Under the pieces are notes generated by a model, which was given only the letters and a program-made list of their open reading frames with translations, did no database searches and was not told the origin of the DNA. From Vibrio harveyi NBRC 15634 = ATCC 14126 = KCTC 12724 (lineage in GTDB: Bacteria > Pseudomonadota > Gammaproteobacteria > Enterobacterales > Vibrionaceae), in assembly GCF_001591145.1 (NCBI RefSeq), contig NZ_BCUF01000033.1, forward strand, positions 1 through 64,000: DNA of 64,000 bases. The letters are read 5' to 3'. Within the stretch, counting starts at the first letter, position 1. Every line of letters begins with the position of its first letter. Made by a program: the position numbers and the translations under genes. Below are positions 26,224-34,088 of the stretch, piece after piece.

Positions 26224-27675
26224 TTACTCGTAGCGTTTCGCTTTATAAGTCGGATGCATGAAGTTTTCAACCGATAAGATGTCATCTAGCTCTTCTGCAG
26301 TTAATAAACCGCGTTCTAGAACCACATCACGTACGCTCTTACCTGTTTCAGCACAGATCTTACCCACAATATCGCCCTCGTGGTGACCGATGTATGGGTT
26401 TAGGTAAGTTACGATACCGATAGAGTTGTAAACATAGTTCTCACAAACTTCTTTGTTCACAGTGATGCCATCGATACATTTGTCACGTAGGTTCACACAC
26501 GCGTTGTGTAGTAGAGAGATAGACTCGAACACGCTTTGTGCGATAACTGGTTCCATTACGTTAAGCTGTAGCTGACCGCCTTCTGCTGCGAAAGAAACCG
26601 TGTTGTCGTTACCTAGAACTTTGAAGCAAACTTGGTTTACTACTTCAGGGATAACTGGGTTTACTTTAGCTGGCATGATTGAAGAGCCTGCTTGCATTTC
26701 TGGTAGGTTCAGTTCGTTAAGACCTGCACGTGGACCAGAAGAAAGTAGACGAAGGTCGTTACAGATCTTCGATAGTTTCACTGCTAGACGTTTCAGCGCA
26801 CCGTGCGTCATCACGTAGGCACCACAGTCAGAGGTTGCTTCGATTAGGTCTTCTGCTGCAACCACTTCAACGCCAGTGACTTCCGCTAGGTGTTTCACTG
26901 CTAGTGCTTGGTAACCAGTTGGTGCGTTTAGACCTGTACCGATTGCCGTTGCCCCTAGGTTGATTTCTAGTAGTAGTTTGGATGTGTAATCTAGGGCACG
27001 AATTTCTTCGTTTAGTGTTACTGCCCATGCGTGGAACTCTTGACCTACAGTCATAGGAACCGCGTCTTGAAGCTGAGTACGACCCATCTTCAATACATCT
27101 TTGAATTCTTGTGCTTTAAGCTCGAATGCGCCTTTTAGGTATTCGATCGCTTCCATCAACTGATGAACACTGTTGTAAACCGCGATACGGAAGCCCGTTG
27201 GGTACGCACAGTTTGTTGATTGGCTCTTGTTAACGTGATCGTTCGGGTTGATGAACTCATATTGGCCTTTTTCCTTGCCCATCAGTTCAAGTGCAACGTT
27301 CGCGATAACTTCGTTTGTGTTCATGTTAACTGACGTGCCTGCGCCACCTTGGAATACGTCTGAAGGGAACTGATCCATGCACTTACCTGTTTCAAGGATC
27401 AAATCACACGCTTCTAGAATGTAGTTAGCAACGTCTTTTGGAATCGCACCTAGCTCTTTGTTTGCTAGTGCAGCGGCTTTCTTAGTCATTACCATGCCAC
27501 GTACAAATTCAGGTACGTCAGAGATGGTAGTGCTTGAAATGTTGAAGTTTTCGATAGCGCGAAGTGTGTGGATGCCGTAGTAAGCATCGGCAGGGACATG
27601 ACGTTGGCCTAATAGATCTTCTTCAATACGAGTGGCTTGGTTTGCTGTCTTTGGAGCATCAGATAGTGTAGCCAT
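26224..27675 (-). CDS. aspA: Aspartate ammonia-lyase
   Basis: Deaminates L-aspartate to fumarate and ammonia, feeding fumarate respiration. The 483-residue protein has the lyase signature GSSIMPAKVNPVIPEV, QGGAGTSVNMNTNEV and GRTQLQDAVPMT. It is told apart from fumarase by its N-terminus TRIEEDLLGQRHVPADAYYGIHT and greater length. AAGGATC precedes the start. It is followed by dcuA, as in enterobacteria. Confidence 0.97.
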   Translation of the reverse strand: MATLSDAPKTANQATRIEEDLLGQRHVPADAYYGIHTLRAIENFNISSTTISDVPEFVRGMVMTKKAAALANKELGAIPKDVANYILEACDLILETGKCMDQFPSDVFQGGAGTSVNMNTNEVIANVALELMGKEKGQYEFINPNDHVNKSQSTNCAYPTGFRIAVYNSVHQLMEAIEYLKGAFELKAQEFKDVLKMGRTQLQDAVPMTVGQEFHAWAVTLNEEIRALDYTSKLLLEINLGATAIGTGLNAPTGYQALAVKHLAEVTGVEVVAAEDLIEATSDCGAYVMTHGALKRLAVKLSKICNDLRLLSSGPRAGLNELNLPEMQAGSSIMPAKVNPVIPEVVNQVCFKVLGNDNTVSFAAEGGQLQLNVMEPVIAQSVFESISLLHNACVNLRDKCIDGITVNKEVCENYVYNSIGIVTYLNPYIGHHEGDIVGKICAETGKSVRDVVLERGLLTAEELDDILSVENFMHPTYKAKRYE

Positions 27676-28099
27676 AACAGGATCCTTAGATAATAATTCT
27701 GATATTTAAGTTATTTATTAGCCATTTCTGCAATCAAGAATCCATTCATCAGAGTTTTTGGCTGGAAAAACCGTCCTGACTTATGTGGCACATCATACTG
27801 CACCTAGCGCATAAAAATAGTAAGTGGATCACCTTTTTCGCTTTTAATGCGTCAATAATTTGCAAAGTATGAACGGGATATTAATAACCCTTTATGGGTA
27901 GATGTTTTTCCTCGACAAACATGGATTTTAAGAGTCCGAAAATAGCACTTTTCAACGATCAATTTTTGTATATGCACCTTTGTTCAAAGGGCGTTTTTTG
28001 CACAATGCATTCTCCCCAGGGTGAACACGCTTTTTTACAACGATTCGTTTGAGCTTAGTAGGCTTTTGCCATTACACTGAATTCAACAAAGGAGGGCAT
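27676..28099. other. Divergent control region between aspA and fxsA
   Basis: About 420 AT-rich bases with no credible gene. A small palindrome CCTTTGTTCAAAGG (27977-27990) lies about 110 bases before fxsA. I looked for CRP and FNR sites for aspA and found only partial matches, none good enough to call. Confidence 0.5.
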
Positions 28100-28618
28100 G
28101 TGTTTCCTATCTTATTATTGGCGTTTATTTTCGTCCCGATCATCGAAATCGGCCTATTTATTCAGGTGGGAGGCTTCTTAGGTCTCTGGCCTACGATTGC
28201 TTTGGTGTTGATTACTGCATTTGTTGGTGCGTCTTTGGTACGTAGCCAAGGCATCCAGACGCTAATGTCGGTGCAAGGTCGCTTAGAGCAAGGTGAGCTT
28301 CCTGCTCAACAGATTTTTGAAGGTGTGATGCTGGCGGTTGCCGGTGTGCTGTTGTTAACCCCAGGTTTCATGACCGATGCATTGGGTATGTTGGTATTAT
28401 TGCCAGCCCCACGAGCGGCGATTGCGAAATACTTAATGAGCAAGATGGTGGTGAAGACGGTAAATGGTGGCGGCTTTCAAGGCGGCTTCTCAAGCCAAGG
28501 TCCATTTGAGCAAGACCCGTTCCGTCGTGACCCATTCAATTCTCAATCGGATAACGGCAACACCTTCGAAGGTGAATACGAGCGTAAAGACGACAATGAT
28601 CGTAACAAGCTCAACTGA
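28100..28618 (+). CDS. fxsA: FxsA family membrane protein
   Basis: A 172-residue inner-membrane protein with about three helices, reading VFPILLLAFIFVPIIEIGLFIQVG, and a polar C-terminal tail rich in Asp, Arg and Asn. FxsA (YtfF) of E. coli suppresses F-exclusion of phage T7 and lies next to groESL and aspA there too. A GTG start at 28100 is preferred because a very strong AAAGGAGG lies four bases before it; the frame stays open upstream without a binding site. Length is typical. Confidence 0.88.
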   Translation: MFPILLLAFIFVPIIEIGLFIQVGGFLGLWPTIALVLITAFVGASLVRSQGIQTLMSVQGRLEQGELPAQQIFEGVMLAVAGVLLLTPGFMTDALGMLVLLPAPRAAIAKYLMSKMVVKTVNGGGFQGGFSSQGPFEQDPFRRDPFNSQSDNGNTFEGEYERKDDNDRNKLN

Positions 28619-28642
28619 TTCAATCGGTCAGTAAGAAAAGCA

Positions 28643-28667
28643 AAAGGGCGCATTCAGCGCCCTTTTT
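28643..28667. terminator. Shared terminator of fxsA and trmL
   Basis: A 9-bp stem AAAGGGCGC / GCGCCCTTT with loop ATTCA, a T run on the plus strand and an A run upstream, so it can serve both convergent genes. Confidence 0.85.
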
Positions 28668-28688
28668 AGTATCTGTCATTTGCTGTGC

Positions 28689-29168
28689 TTACAACGCGCC
28701 TTCAAAGCCCATCTGGCGCCACGCTTCAAACGCAATGATAGCTACGGCATTAGATAGGTTTAGGCTGCGTGCGTCCGGCATCATTGGAATGCGGATACGT
28801 TGCTCCATTGGCAGGCTATCGATCACGTCTGCTGGCAGACCACGCGTTTCCGGACCAAACATCAAAACATCGCCTTCTTGGTATTTTGCATCGACGTGAT
28901 GACCTGTGGTCTTGGTCGTACATGCAAACAGGCGGTAGTTGCCTTGTTTCTCTTTCTCTAAGTATTCCAAGAATGCTTGATAATTTTTATGACGCGTCAC
29001 GCGAGCCAAATCGTGGTAATCCAAACCTGCGCGGCGGACTTTCTTCTCTTCTAGATCGAAACCCAGTGGCTCAATCAGGTGCAGATTCGCACCACAGTTA
29101 GCACACAGGCGAATGATGTTGCCGGTGTTCGGCGCGATTTCTGGTTCGTATAGAGCGATATCAAACAT
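28689..29168 (-). CDS. trmL: tRNA (cytidine/uridine-34-2'-O)-methyltransferase
   Basis: Methylates the ribose at the wobble position of tRNA-Leu isoacceptors. The 159-residue SPOUT protein shows the knot motifs MFGPETRGLP and IPMMPDARSLNLSNAVAI and an N-terminus (FDIALYEPEIAPNTGNIIRLC) with the arginine-containing family motif. It has the minimal SPOUT length, as in E. coli TrmL (YibK). It is a single gene; an imperfect palindrome lies upstream of it. Confidence 0.95.
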   Translation of the reverse strand: MFDIALYEPEIAPNTGNIIRLCANCGANLHLIEPLGFDLEEKKVRRAGLDYHDLARVTRHKNYQAFLEYLEKEKQGNYRLFACTTKTTGHHVDAKYQEGDVLMFGPETRGLPADVIDSLPMEQRIRIPMMPDARSLNLSNAVAIIAFEAWRQMGFEGAL

Positions 29169-29205
29169 GGTATTGAATTAGATTGGTCAAAACAGGCGAG
29201 CAGTA

Positions 29206-29255
29206 TATACCCAAGTCACCATGAGAAGCGAGATTCAACACAATGACTGGGTATA
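29206..29255. repeat. Imperfect palindrome resembling a dispersed vibrio repeat
   Basis: TATACCCAAGTCA (29206-29218) and TGACTGGGTATA (29244-29255) are inverted copies with one extra A in the left arm, enclosing 25 bases. From memory, short elements with ends like ATACCCAAGTCA occur many times between genes in Vibrio genomes; this looks like one member. Confidence 0.55.
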
Positions 29256-29260
29256 GAAGA

Positions 29261-29284
29261 GGGCAACCTCTCAGCGTGTTGCCC
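29261..29284 (-). terminator. Possible terminator of sodA
   Basis: A 7-bp stem GGGCAAC / GTTGCCC with a 10-base loop lies 14 bases after the sodA stop codon. Only a weak T-rich stretch follows, so efficiency is doubtful. Confidence 0.45.
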
Positions 29285-29297
29285 TAATGGTTACGGA

Positions 29298-29906
29298 TTA
29301 ACTTAGAGCGCGAGTGTAGTTCTCTTCAACTGCGCGCCAGTTGACCACATTCCACCATGCGTCGATGTATTCAGGACGACGGTTTTGGTAGCTGATGTAG
29401 TATGCGTGTTCCCACACATCCAATGCTAGGACTGGTTCACCTTGTACCGCGGCAACGTCCATTAGAGGGTTGTCTTGGTTACTCGTTGACGTAATGTGAA
29501 TATCGCCATCTTTTACGACTAGCCAAGCAAAGCCAGAGCCGAAAGTATTGATAGCAGCTTGTGCGAACTCATCTTTAAAATTTTCGAAGTTACCATATTT
29601 GTCGTTGATGGCTTGCGCTAGAGCACCTTGAGGTTCACCGCCACCGTTTGGTGACATGCAGTTCCAGTAAATGATGTGATTGTAATAGCCGCCACCGTTG
29701 TTGCGGATAGCTGGACTGTGTTGAGAAATGCAAGCGAAGATGTCATCAAGGCTTTGGGTCTCGAGAGCGCTGCCTTTTGCGGCAGCCATGAATTTGTCGT
29801 AATAAGTTTTATGGTGTTTGCTGTAGTGAACTTCCATTGTTTTCGCATCGATGTACGGCTCTAACGCATCGTATTCGTATGGAAGCTCTGGGAAAATGTG
29901 CGACAT
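29298..29906 (-). CDS. sodA: Superoxide dismutase, manganese type
   Basis: Converts superoxide to oxygen and hydrogen peroxide in the cytoplasm. The 202-residue protein has all four metal ligands, His27, His77, Asp163 and His167 (LDVWEHAYY). Metal type was read from the active-site glutamine: the Fe-enzyme position before His77 is glycine (Gly73), while Gln144 in STSNQDNPLM is at the Mn-enzyme position. That fits SodA rather than SodB, though the GGYYNHIIYWNCMSPN segment is partly Fe-like and cambialistic use is possible. The start codon is preceded by GGAGG inside a perfect hairpin and, farther up, a Fur box, so iron and possibly RNA structure control it. Confidence 0.92.
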   Translation of the reverse strand: MSHIFPELPYEYDALEPYIDAKTMEVHYSKHHKTYYDKFMAAAKGSALETQSLDDIFACISQHSPAIRNNGGGYYNHIIYWNCMSPNGGGEPQGALAQAINDKYGNFENFKDEFAQAAINTFGSGFAWLVVKDGDIHITSTSNQDNPLMDVAAVQGEPVLALDVWEHAYYISYQNRRPEYIDAWWNVVNWRAVEENYTRALS

Positions 29907-29907
29907 T

Positions 29908-29934
29908 GTAAATCCTCCTTTATGGAGGATTTAC
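29908..29934 (-). promoter_or_regulatory. Perfect hairpin sequestering the sodA Shine-Dalgarno
   Basis: On the transcript GUAAAUCCUCC, loop AUAAA, GGAGGAUUUAC ends one base before the sodA AUG. The 11-bp stem is perfect and contains the whole Shine-Dalgarno GGAGGA. The left arm's CCUCC mimics the end of 16S rRNA. This is the layout of a translational switch; it could instead be a DNA operator. No T run, so not a terminator. Confidence 0.65.
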
Positions 29935-29940
29935 TTTAAT

Positions 29941-29959
29941 GTTAATGAAAATCATTATC
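29941..29959 (-). promoter_or_regulatory. Fur box upstream of sodA
   Basis: GTTAATGAAAATCATTATC matches the 19-bp Fur consensus GATAATGATAATCATTATC at 17 positions. It lies 35 to 53 bases before the sodA start codon, just after the cpxA stop codon, and should repress sodA when iron is plentiful. Confidence 0.8.
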
Positions 29960-29978
29960 AACTTTGATCTTTGTAAGG

Positions 29979-31382
29979 TTATTTGCCTGCGCTGATCAAT
30001 GGTAGGGTGATGGTGACACGTAAACCGCCGAGTGGGCTACGGCTAGCAACAATCGAACCGCTGTGCTGACGAATTGCACTGTCGGTGATGGTTAATCCTA
30101 AGCCAGTACCACCTGAATGACGATCTCGTGCTGTAGATACACGGTAAAACGGGCGGAAAATTGCTTCCAATTCTTCGTCAGGTACGCCTTCCCCATTGTC
30201 GTCAACCACGATGCTGAGGGTATCGAATGAATCCTGAATGTCGATTCTTACTTCATCTTTGCCGTAGTAAATCGCGTTGCGGATGATATTTTCTACCGCG
30301 CTCATCAACAATTTAGGATTACCAGAGATACTGCGATCCGGTAAGGTTGAATAGCTAAGGGTTTTACCCATTTGCTCGGCTTCAAACTGCGCGTCTTTGA
30401 TGATCTCTTCCCATAAGCTGACAATTGGCTGAGTCTCGCGCGTCATGTGACTGTTTACCTGCATGCGCGACAGTTCAAGCAACTCGGCAATCATCTGCTC
30501 TAAACGCTGTGCTTCGGTATCAATGCGAGTTAGTTCTGGGCTTTCACCTTGTTTACGAGTCGCCAACGCACTTGCCATACGCAGGCGAGTGAGTGGGGAA
30601 CGCAGCTCGTGTGAGATGTCTGAGAGTAAACGCTGCTGACCAGAAATCATTTGATTCACAGCCTCGACCATTTGGTTGAAGCTCGTACCTGCTTGGCGAA
30701 ACTCGGTGGTGCCTTTCTCTAGATTCGGATCGATGACAAACTCACCTTTAGCAACGCGTTGTGCTGCGGTTTCCAATCGTCGAGCTGGTTGGCTCAATGC
30801 CCATGCTAACCATAATAATAGCGGTGTACTCACCAACATAACGGCGAGCAGCAACTGCAATGGGTGGTCAAACAGGCGCAACATGATTGGTGGCGGCTCG
30901 TTCCACTTAAAGCCGACGTACATCAGTAGATCTGAATTAGCGACATTGATTGGCACTGGACCTGCAATCATGTAACGACCGTAGAGTTTTTGTTTCGGCT
31001 GTGACTGATCTTCAATACTGGTGACAAAATTTTGCAGTGCACGCAGCTTAAAGTCTTTGTGGCTCGAGGTGCTTAAGACATTCCCTTCGTGATCTGAAAA
31101 GAAGATCCTTGGACGTGGGTCATGCTTGCTGCGTCGTTGTCCTTCAAGGCTAAATAAGATTTTGCCGAGGTTATCTTGGTTGCGATACTTCTTCTCAATA
31201 CCGTCACGTATTTCAAGCATACGTTGATAATGCTCTTTTGGAATGTCGCGCGCTTTCCGTGGATCAAGATGAGGTAGTGACAGCACAGCCATCAGAACCA
31301 AAAACATGGTGAACCAGAAGATGGCAAAGATGCGTCCATACAAGCTGTTTATCTTCGGTAGTTTGAAGCGTGGTGCTCGCAT
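29979..31382 (-). CDS. cpxA: Envelope-stress sensor histidine kinase CpxA
   Basis: Senses misfolded envelope proteins and phosphorylates or dephosphorylates CpxR. The 467-residue protein has a first membrane helix (about 17-37), a periplasmic domain (about 38-172), a second helix (about 175-196), HAMP, HisKA with His258 (SDISHELRSPLTRL), and an ATPase domain with ENIIRNAI, DDNGEGV and GGTGLGL. Its start overlaps the cpxR stop codon by one base (TAATG), so the two are translationally coupled. Confidence 0.95.
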   Translation of the reverse strand: MRAPRFKLPKINSLYGRIFAIFWFTMFLVLMAVLSLPHLDPRKARDIPKEHYQRMLEIRDGIEKKYRNQDNLGKILFSLEGQRRSKHDPRPRIFFSDHEGNVLSTSSHKDFKLRALQNFVTSIEDQSQPKQKLYGRYMIAGPVPINVANSDLLMYVGFKWNEPPPIMLRLFDHPLQLLLAVMLVSTPLLLWLAWALSQPARRLETAAQRVAKGEFVIDPNLEKGTTEFRQAGTSFNQMVEAVNQMISGQQRLLSDISHELRSPLTRLRMASALATRKQGESPELTRIDTEAQRLEQMIAELLELSRMQVNSHMTRETQPIVSLWEEIIKDAQFEAEQMGKTLSYSTLPDRSISGNPKLLMSAVENIIRNAIYYGKDEVRIDIQDSFDTLSIVVDDNGEGVPDEELEAIFRPFYRVSTARDRHSGGTGLGLTITDSAIRQHSGSIVASRSPLGGLRVTITLPLISAGK

Positions 31383-32071
31383 TAATCCTCCTCAATCAAC
31401 ATGTAGCCGCGCCCTCGTAGGGTTTTAATGCGTGGCTTACCGTTACTCTGATCTGGCAGTTTCTTCCGTAGGTTGGACACGTGCATATCGATCGCGCGGT
31501 CAAAGGCTGCAAGGCGCTTACCAAGCACGTCAAGACTCAGGGTTTCTTTAGTGAGGACTTGCCCCGGATTTTGTACAAAGTGAGTCAACAAGGCGAACTC
31601 TGTGGTCGTTAAATCCAGCAGAACCTCTTCACAATAGGCTTCCTGTTTGCCTGGATAGAGTTTGATTTCTTGATACTCAATGCAGTCACCGTTTTTAGTG
31701 CTCTTTTGAGTGCTGCTTGTGCGGCGTAAAATTGCTCGGATACGTGCCAGTAGTTCGCGGTCGCTGAATGGTTTTGGCAGGTAATCATCCGCACCCAGTT
31801 CAAGACCGATCACGCGATCGATTTCTTCGCCTTTAGCTGTCAGCATTAGAACAGGCGTTTCCCAGTTTTCACGCAGGCGCTTTAAGGTTTCCATTCCATT
31901 GAGTTTTGGCATCATGACATCGAGCAAAATAAGGTCGATTTCGTCAGTGACTGCCGCGAGACCAGCTTCTCCATCGTTGGCTTCGTTGACGTTAAAACCT
32001 TCGAAGCTCAGCACTTCCTTAAGTAGGCTGGTTAGCTCGGTATCGTCATCAATCAAAAGAATGTTCGCCAT
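31382..32071 (-). CDS. cpxR: Envelope-stress response regulator CpxR
   Basis: An OmpR-class regulator of 229 residues. The receiver has the acidic cluster LLIDDDTE, phospho-acceptor Asp51 (LLDVMMPKLNG) and lysine in LPKPFSDREL; the C-terminal winged helix ends IKTLRGRGYMLIEED. It is divergent from cpxP, with a CpxR box between them, so the operon is probably autoregulated. It is followed directly by cpxA. Confidence 0.96.
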   Translation of the reverse strand: MANILLIDDDTELTSLLKEVLSFEGFNVNEANDGEAGLAAVTDEIDLILLDVMMPKLNGMETLKRLRENWETPVLMLTAKGEEIDRVIGLELGADDYLPKPFSDRELLARIRAILRRTSSTQKSTKNGDCIEYQEIKLYPGKQEAYCEEVLLDLTTTEFALLTHFVQNPGQVLTKETLSLDVLGKRLAAFDRAIDMHVSNLRKKLPDQSNGKPRIKTLRGRGYMLIEED

Positions 32072-32149
32072 ATGAGTACCTATTTATCATTCGTAGTTGT
32101 TTTAATATTACATGGTAATGACGGTGAAGAATGAGTGTAAAAATCACTC

Positions 32150-32164
32150 TTTACGATTCTTTAC
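32150..32164 (-). promoter_or_regulatory. CpxR box between cpxRA and cpxP
   Basis: TTTAC-GATTC-TTTAC, read on the minus strand as GTAAA-N5-GTAAA, is an exact match to the CpxR consensus. More half-sites lie at 32137-32141 (GTAAA) and 32181-32185 (TTTAC). It is about 80 bases from the cpxR start and 99 from the cpxP start. Confidence 0.85.
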
Positions 32165-32262
32165 GGTCTCTATACGTCGCTTTACCTAGTAGGTCGTATT
32201 CTACACTCAAGCGCTGTGAGAACAGCTCAGAAGAATCACTAACCTGTGTAAGGAATCGTATT

Positions 32263-32772
32263 ATGAAAACTGCAAAGAAACTGGTACTAGCGGCTGTTGT
32301 TCTACCTCTAACTCTAGGTACAGCGAGTGCATTCGCATTCGGCGGTAAAGACCACAAAGGTCATCGCGGTGAGTGTGGTATGGGTATGGACCGCGGTATC
32401 ATGCGTCAACTAGACCTAACTGATGCACAAAAAGACCAACTAAAAGAAATGCGTGAAGCGAACAAAGCGGAAATGAAAGCAAAATTCGCGGATGGTAAAG
32501 AAGCACGTATGGCTGAGCGTCAAGCGCACCACGAAAAGGTTCAAGCACTGCTATTGGCTGATAACTTCGATGCAGCAGCGGCAAACGACCTAGCAAAAGA
32601 GATGGTTGAGAAGCAAACTGAGCGTCGCGTTAAGATGATGGAGAAAAAGCACCAAATGCTGAGTGTTCTGACTCCTGAGCAAAAAACAAAATTTGTTGAG
32701 CTACAAAAAGAGCGTCAACAAAAGTGTGGCGAAAAAATGCAAAAACGCATGGAAAAGCACCACAACAGCTAA
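32263..32772 (+). CDS. cpxP: Periplasmic Cpx inhibitor, CpxP / Spy family
   Basis: A 169-residue periplasmic chaperone-like protein that damps CpxA signalling. It has a signal peptide (about 1-25, ending SAFA) and two LTxxQ motifs, LTDAQKDQLKEM and LTPEQKTKFVEL, in a helical, Lys/Glu/Met-rich chain. A His/Met-rich start of the mature chain (HKGHRGECGMGMDRG) could bind metal. The start at 32263 has AAGGA upstream; the longer open frame covers the promoter. Divergence from cpxRA supports CpxP over its paralogue Spy. Confidence 0.9.
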   Translation: MKTAKKLVLAAVVLPLTLGTASAFAFGGKDHKGHRGECGMGMDRGIMRQLDLTDAQKDQLKEMREANKAEMKAKFADGKEARMAERQAHHEKVQALLLADNFDAAAANDLAKEMVEKQTERRVKMMEKKHQMLSVLTPEQKTKFVELQKERQQKCGEKMQKRMEKHHNS

Positions 32773-32792
32773 TCGCTGAAAGATAACGTAAG

Positions 32793-32820
32793 AGAGGTAG
32801 CCAGAGTGCTGCCTCTTTTT
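32793..32820 (+). terminator. Terminator of cpxP
   Basis: A 9-bp stem AGAGGTAGC / GCTGCCTCT with one wobble pair and a 6-base loop, followed by TTTTT. Confidence 0.8.
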
Positions 32821-32895
32821 GATCTTGGCGATTTCATACTCATTAAATCATTCTCAAGGTATACTCAAAGCACGGTTTGAGTTAACTATTTGATT

Positions 32896-33804
32896 ATGAA
32901 ACAGCAATACGCACGTTTAGTGACGATGGCAGCTTGGACGGCAACCATCGTTGCGACGCTTCTTTTGATTGTCAAAGTCATCACTTGGTGGGTGACGGGG
33001 TCAGTCAGCTTACTTGCCTCTTTAATTGACTCCATGCTGGATATCGCCGCTTCGGTGGTGAACCTCATTGTGGTGCGCTATTCCCTACAACCTGCCGACA
33101 GAGAACATACTTTTGGTCACGGTAAAGCCGAGTCGTTGGCGGCGCTGGCACAAGCGATGTTTATTTCTGGTTCAGCGGTGTTCTTGATCCTGAACGGTGT
33201 CGAGCGCTTCTTCCGCCCACATGAATTAAACGCTCCAGAGCTCGGTGTTTACGTTTCTCTATTTGCTATGGTGGTCACTTTTGGACTTGTGATGTTCCAA
33301 AAGCATGTCGTGCGTGTGACGGGCAGTCAGGCGATCGCCGCCGACTCACTGCATTACCAAACAGACCTGTATATGAATGGTGCCATTATGGTGGCATTAG
33401 GTTTGAGTTACTTTGGTGTCACGCAAGCCGATGCAGTGTTTGCGGTGGGTATTGGTATCTTTATTTTATACAGCGCATTCAAGATGGTCAGCGAAGCGAT
33501 TCAGACCTTGTTGGATAGAAAACTGCCAGATGAAGAGTTGGAACAGATTCGCCAAGAGTGCTTAAAAGTGGAAGGGGTATTGGGTGTGCATCAGTTACGT
33601 ACACGGATGTCTGGTCCAACGCGCTTTATCCAACTGCACTTAGAATTGGATGATAACTTACGTTTGATCGAGGCCCATCACATTGCCGATAAAGTAGAAG
33701 ATAATCTACTTGAGCTGTTCCCGGAAGCGGATGTGCTGATCCATCAAGATCCATTGTCAGTGGTGTTTGGTCCAGAAAGAGACCAGAAGGCGCAAGATTG
33801 GTAA
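32896..33804 (+). CDS. fieF: Cation diffusion facilitator, iron/zinc efflux pump FieF
   Basis: Exports ferrous iron or zinc by proton exchange. The 302-residue protein has six helices and the complete metal site: Asp45 and Asp49 in SLIDSMLD, His153 and Asp157 in LHYQTDLYM, with the same numbering as E. coli FieF (YiiP). The cytoplasmic C-terminal domain (about 210-295) carries the HQLRTRMSG strand. It follows cpxP and precedes pfkA, as cpxP-fieF-pfkA in E. coli. Confidence 0.95.
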   Translation: MKQQYARLVTMAAWTATIVATLLLIVKVITWWVTGSVSLLASLIDSMLDIAASVVNLIVVRYSLQPADREHTFGHGKAESLAALAQAMFISGSAVFLILNGVERFFRPHELNAPELGVYVSLFAMVVTFGLVMFQKHVVRVTGSQAIAADSLHYQTDLYMNGAIMVALGLSYFGVTQADAVFAVGIGIFILYSAFKMVSEAIQTLLDRKLPDEELEQIRQECLKVEGVLGVHQLRTRMSGPTRFIQLHLELDDNLRLIEAHHIADKVEDNLLELFPEADVLIHQDPLSVVFGPERDQKAQDW

Positions 33805-34088
33805 CGGTCGAAAAATAGGGCTGTGCCTGACGACAAATAGGCGCTTATTGACTATCTTTCCATCACTACTTATTAAGAATCGTGATCCTGATGTGAATCA
33901 ACGAAGTTGCAAAGAGAAACTGTAATACTCTTACATAAGTAGAAAAGTTACATAAAAAAGTGTGTTTTCATTGGTATTCCTGTAGAGGAAATGTAACATA
34001 ACGCACAGTTCTGGATTATGCAGGTTGCTTGGTAACAAGGGGCCTAAAAGAAAATTAAATAATTGATTGCCAAAGATCGAGGGTGAGC

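Noticed and set aside
27948..27966. FNR-like TTTTC-AACG-ATCAA near aspA/fxsA
   Set aside because: Only one half matches; it lies far from the aspA start and nearer fxsA.
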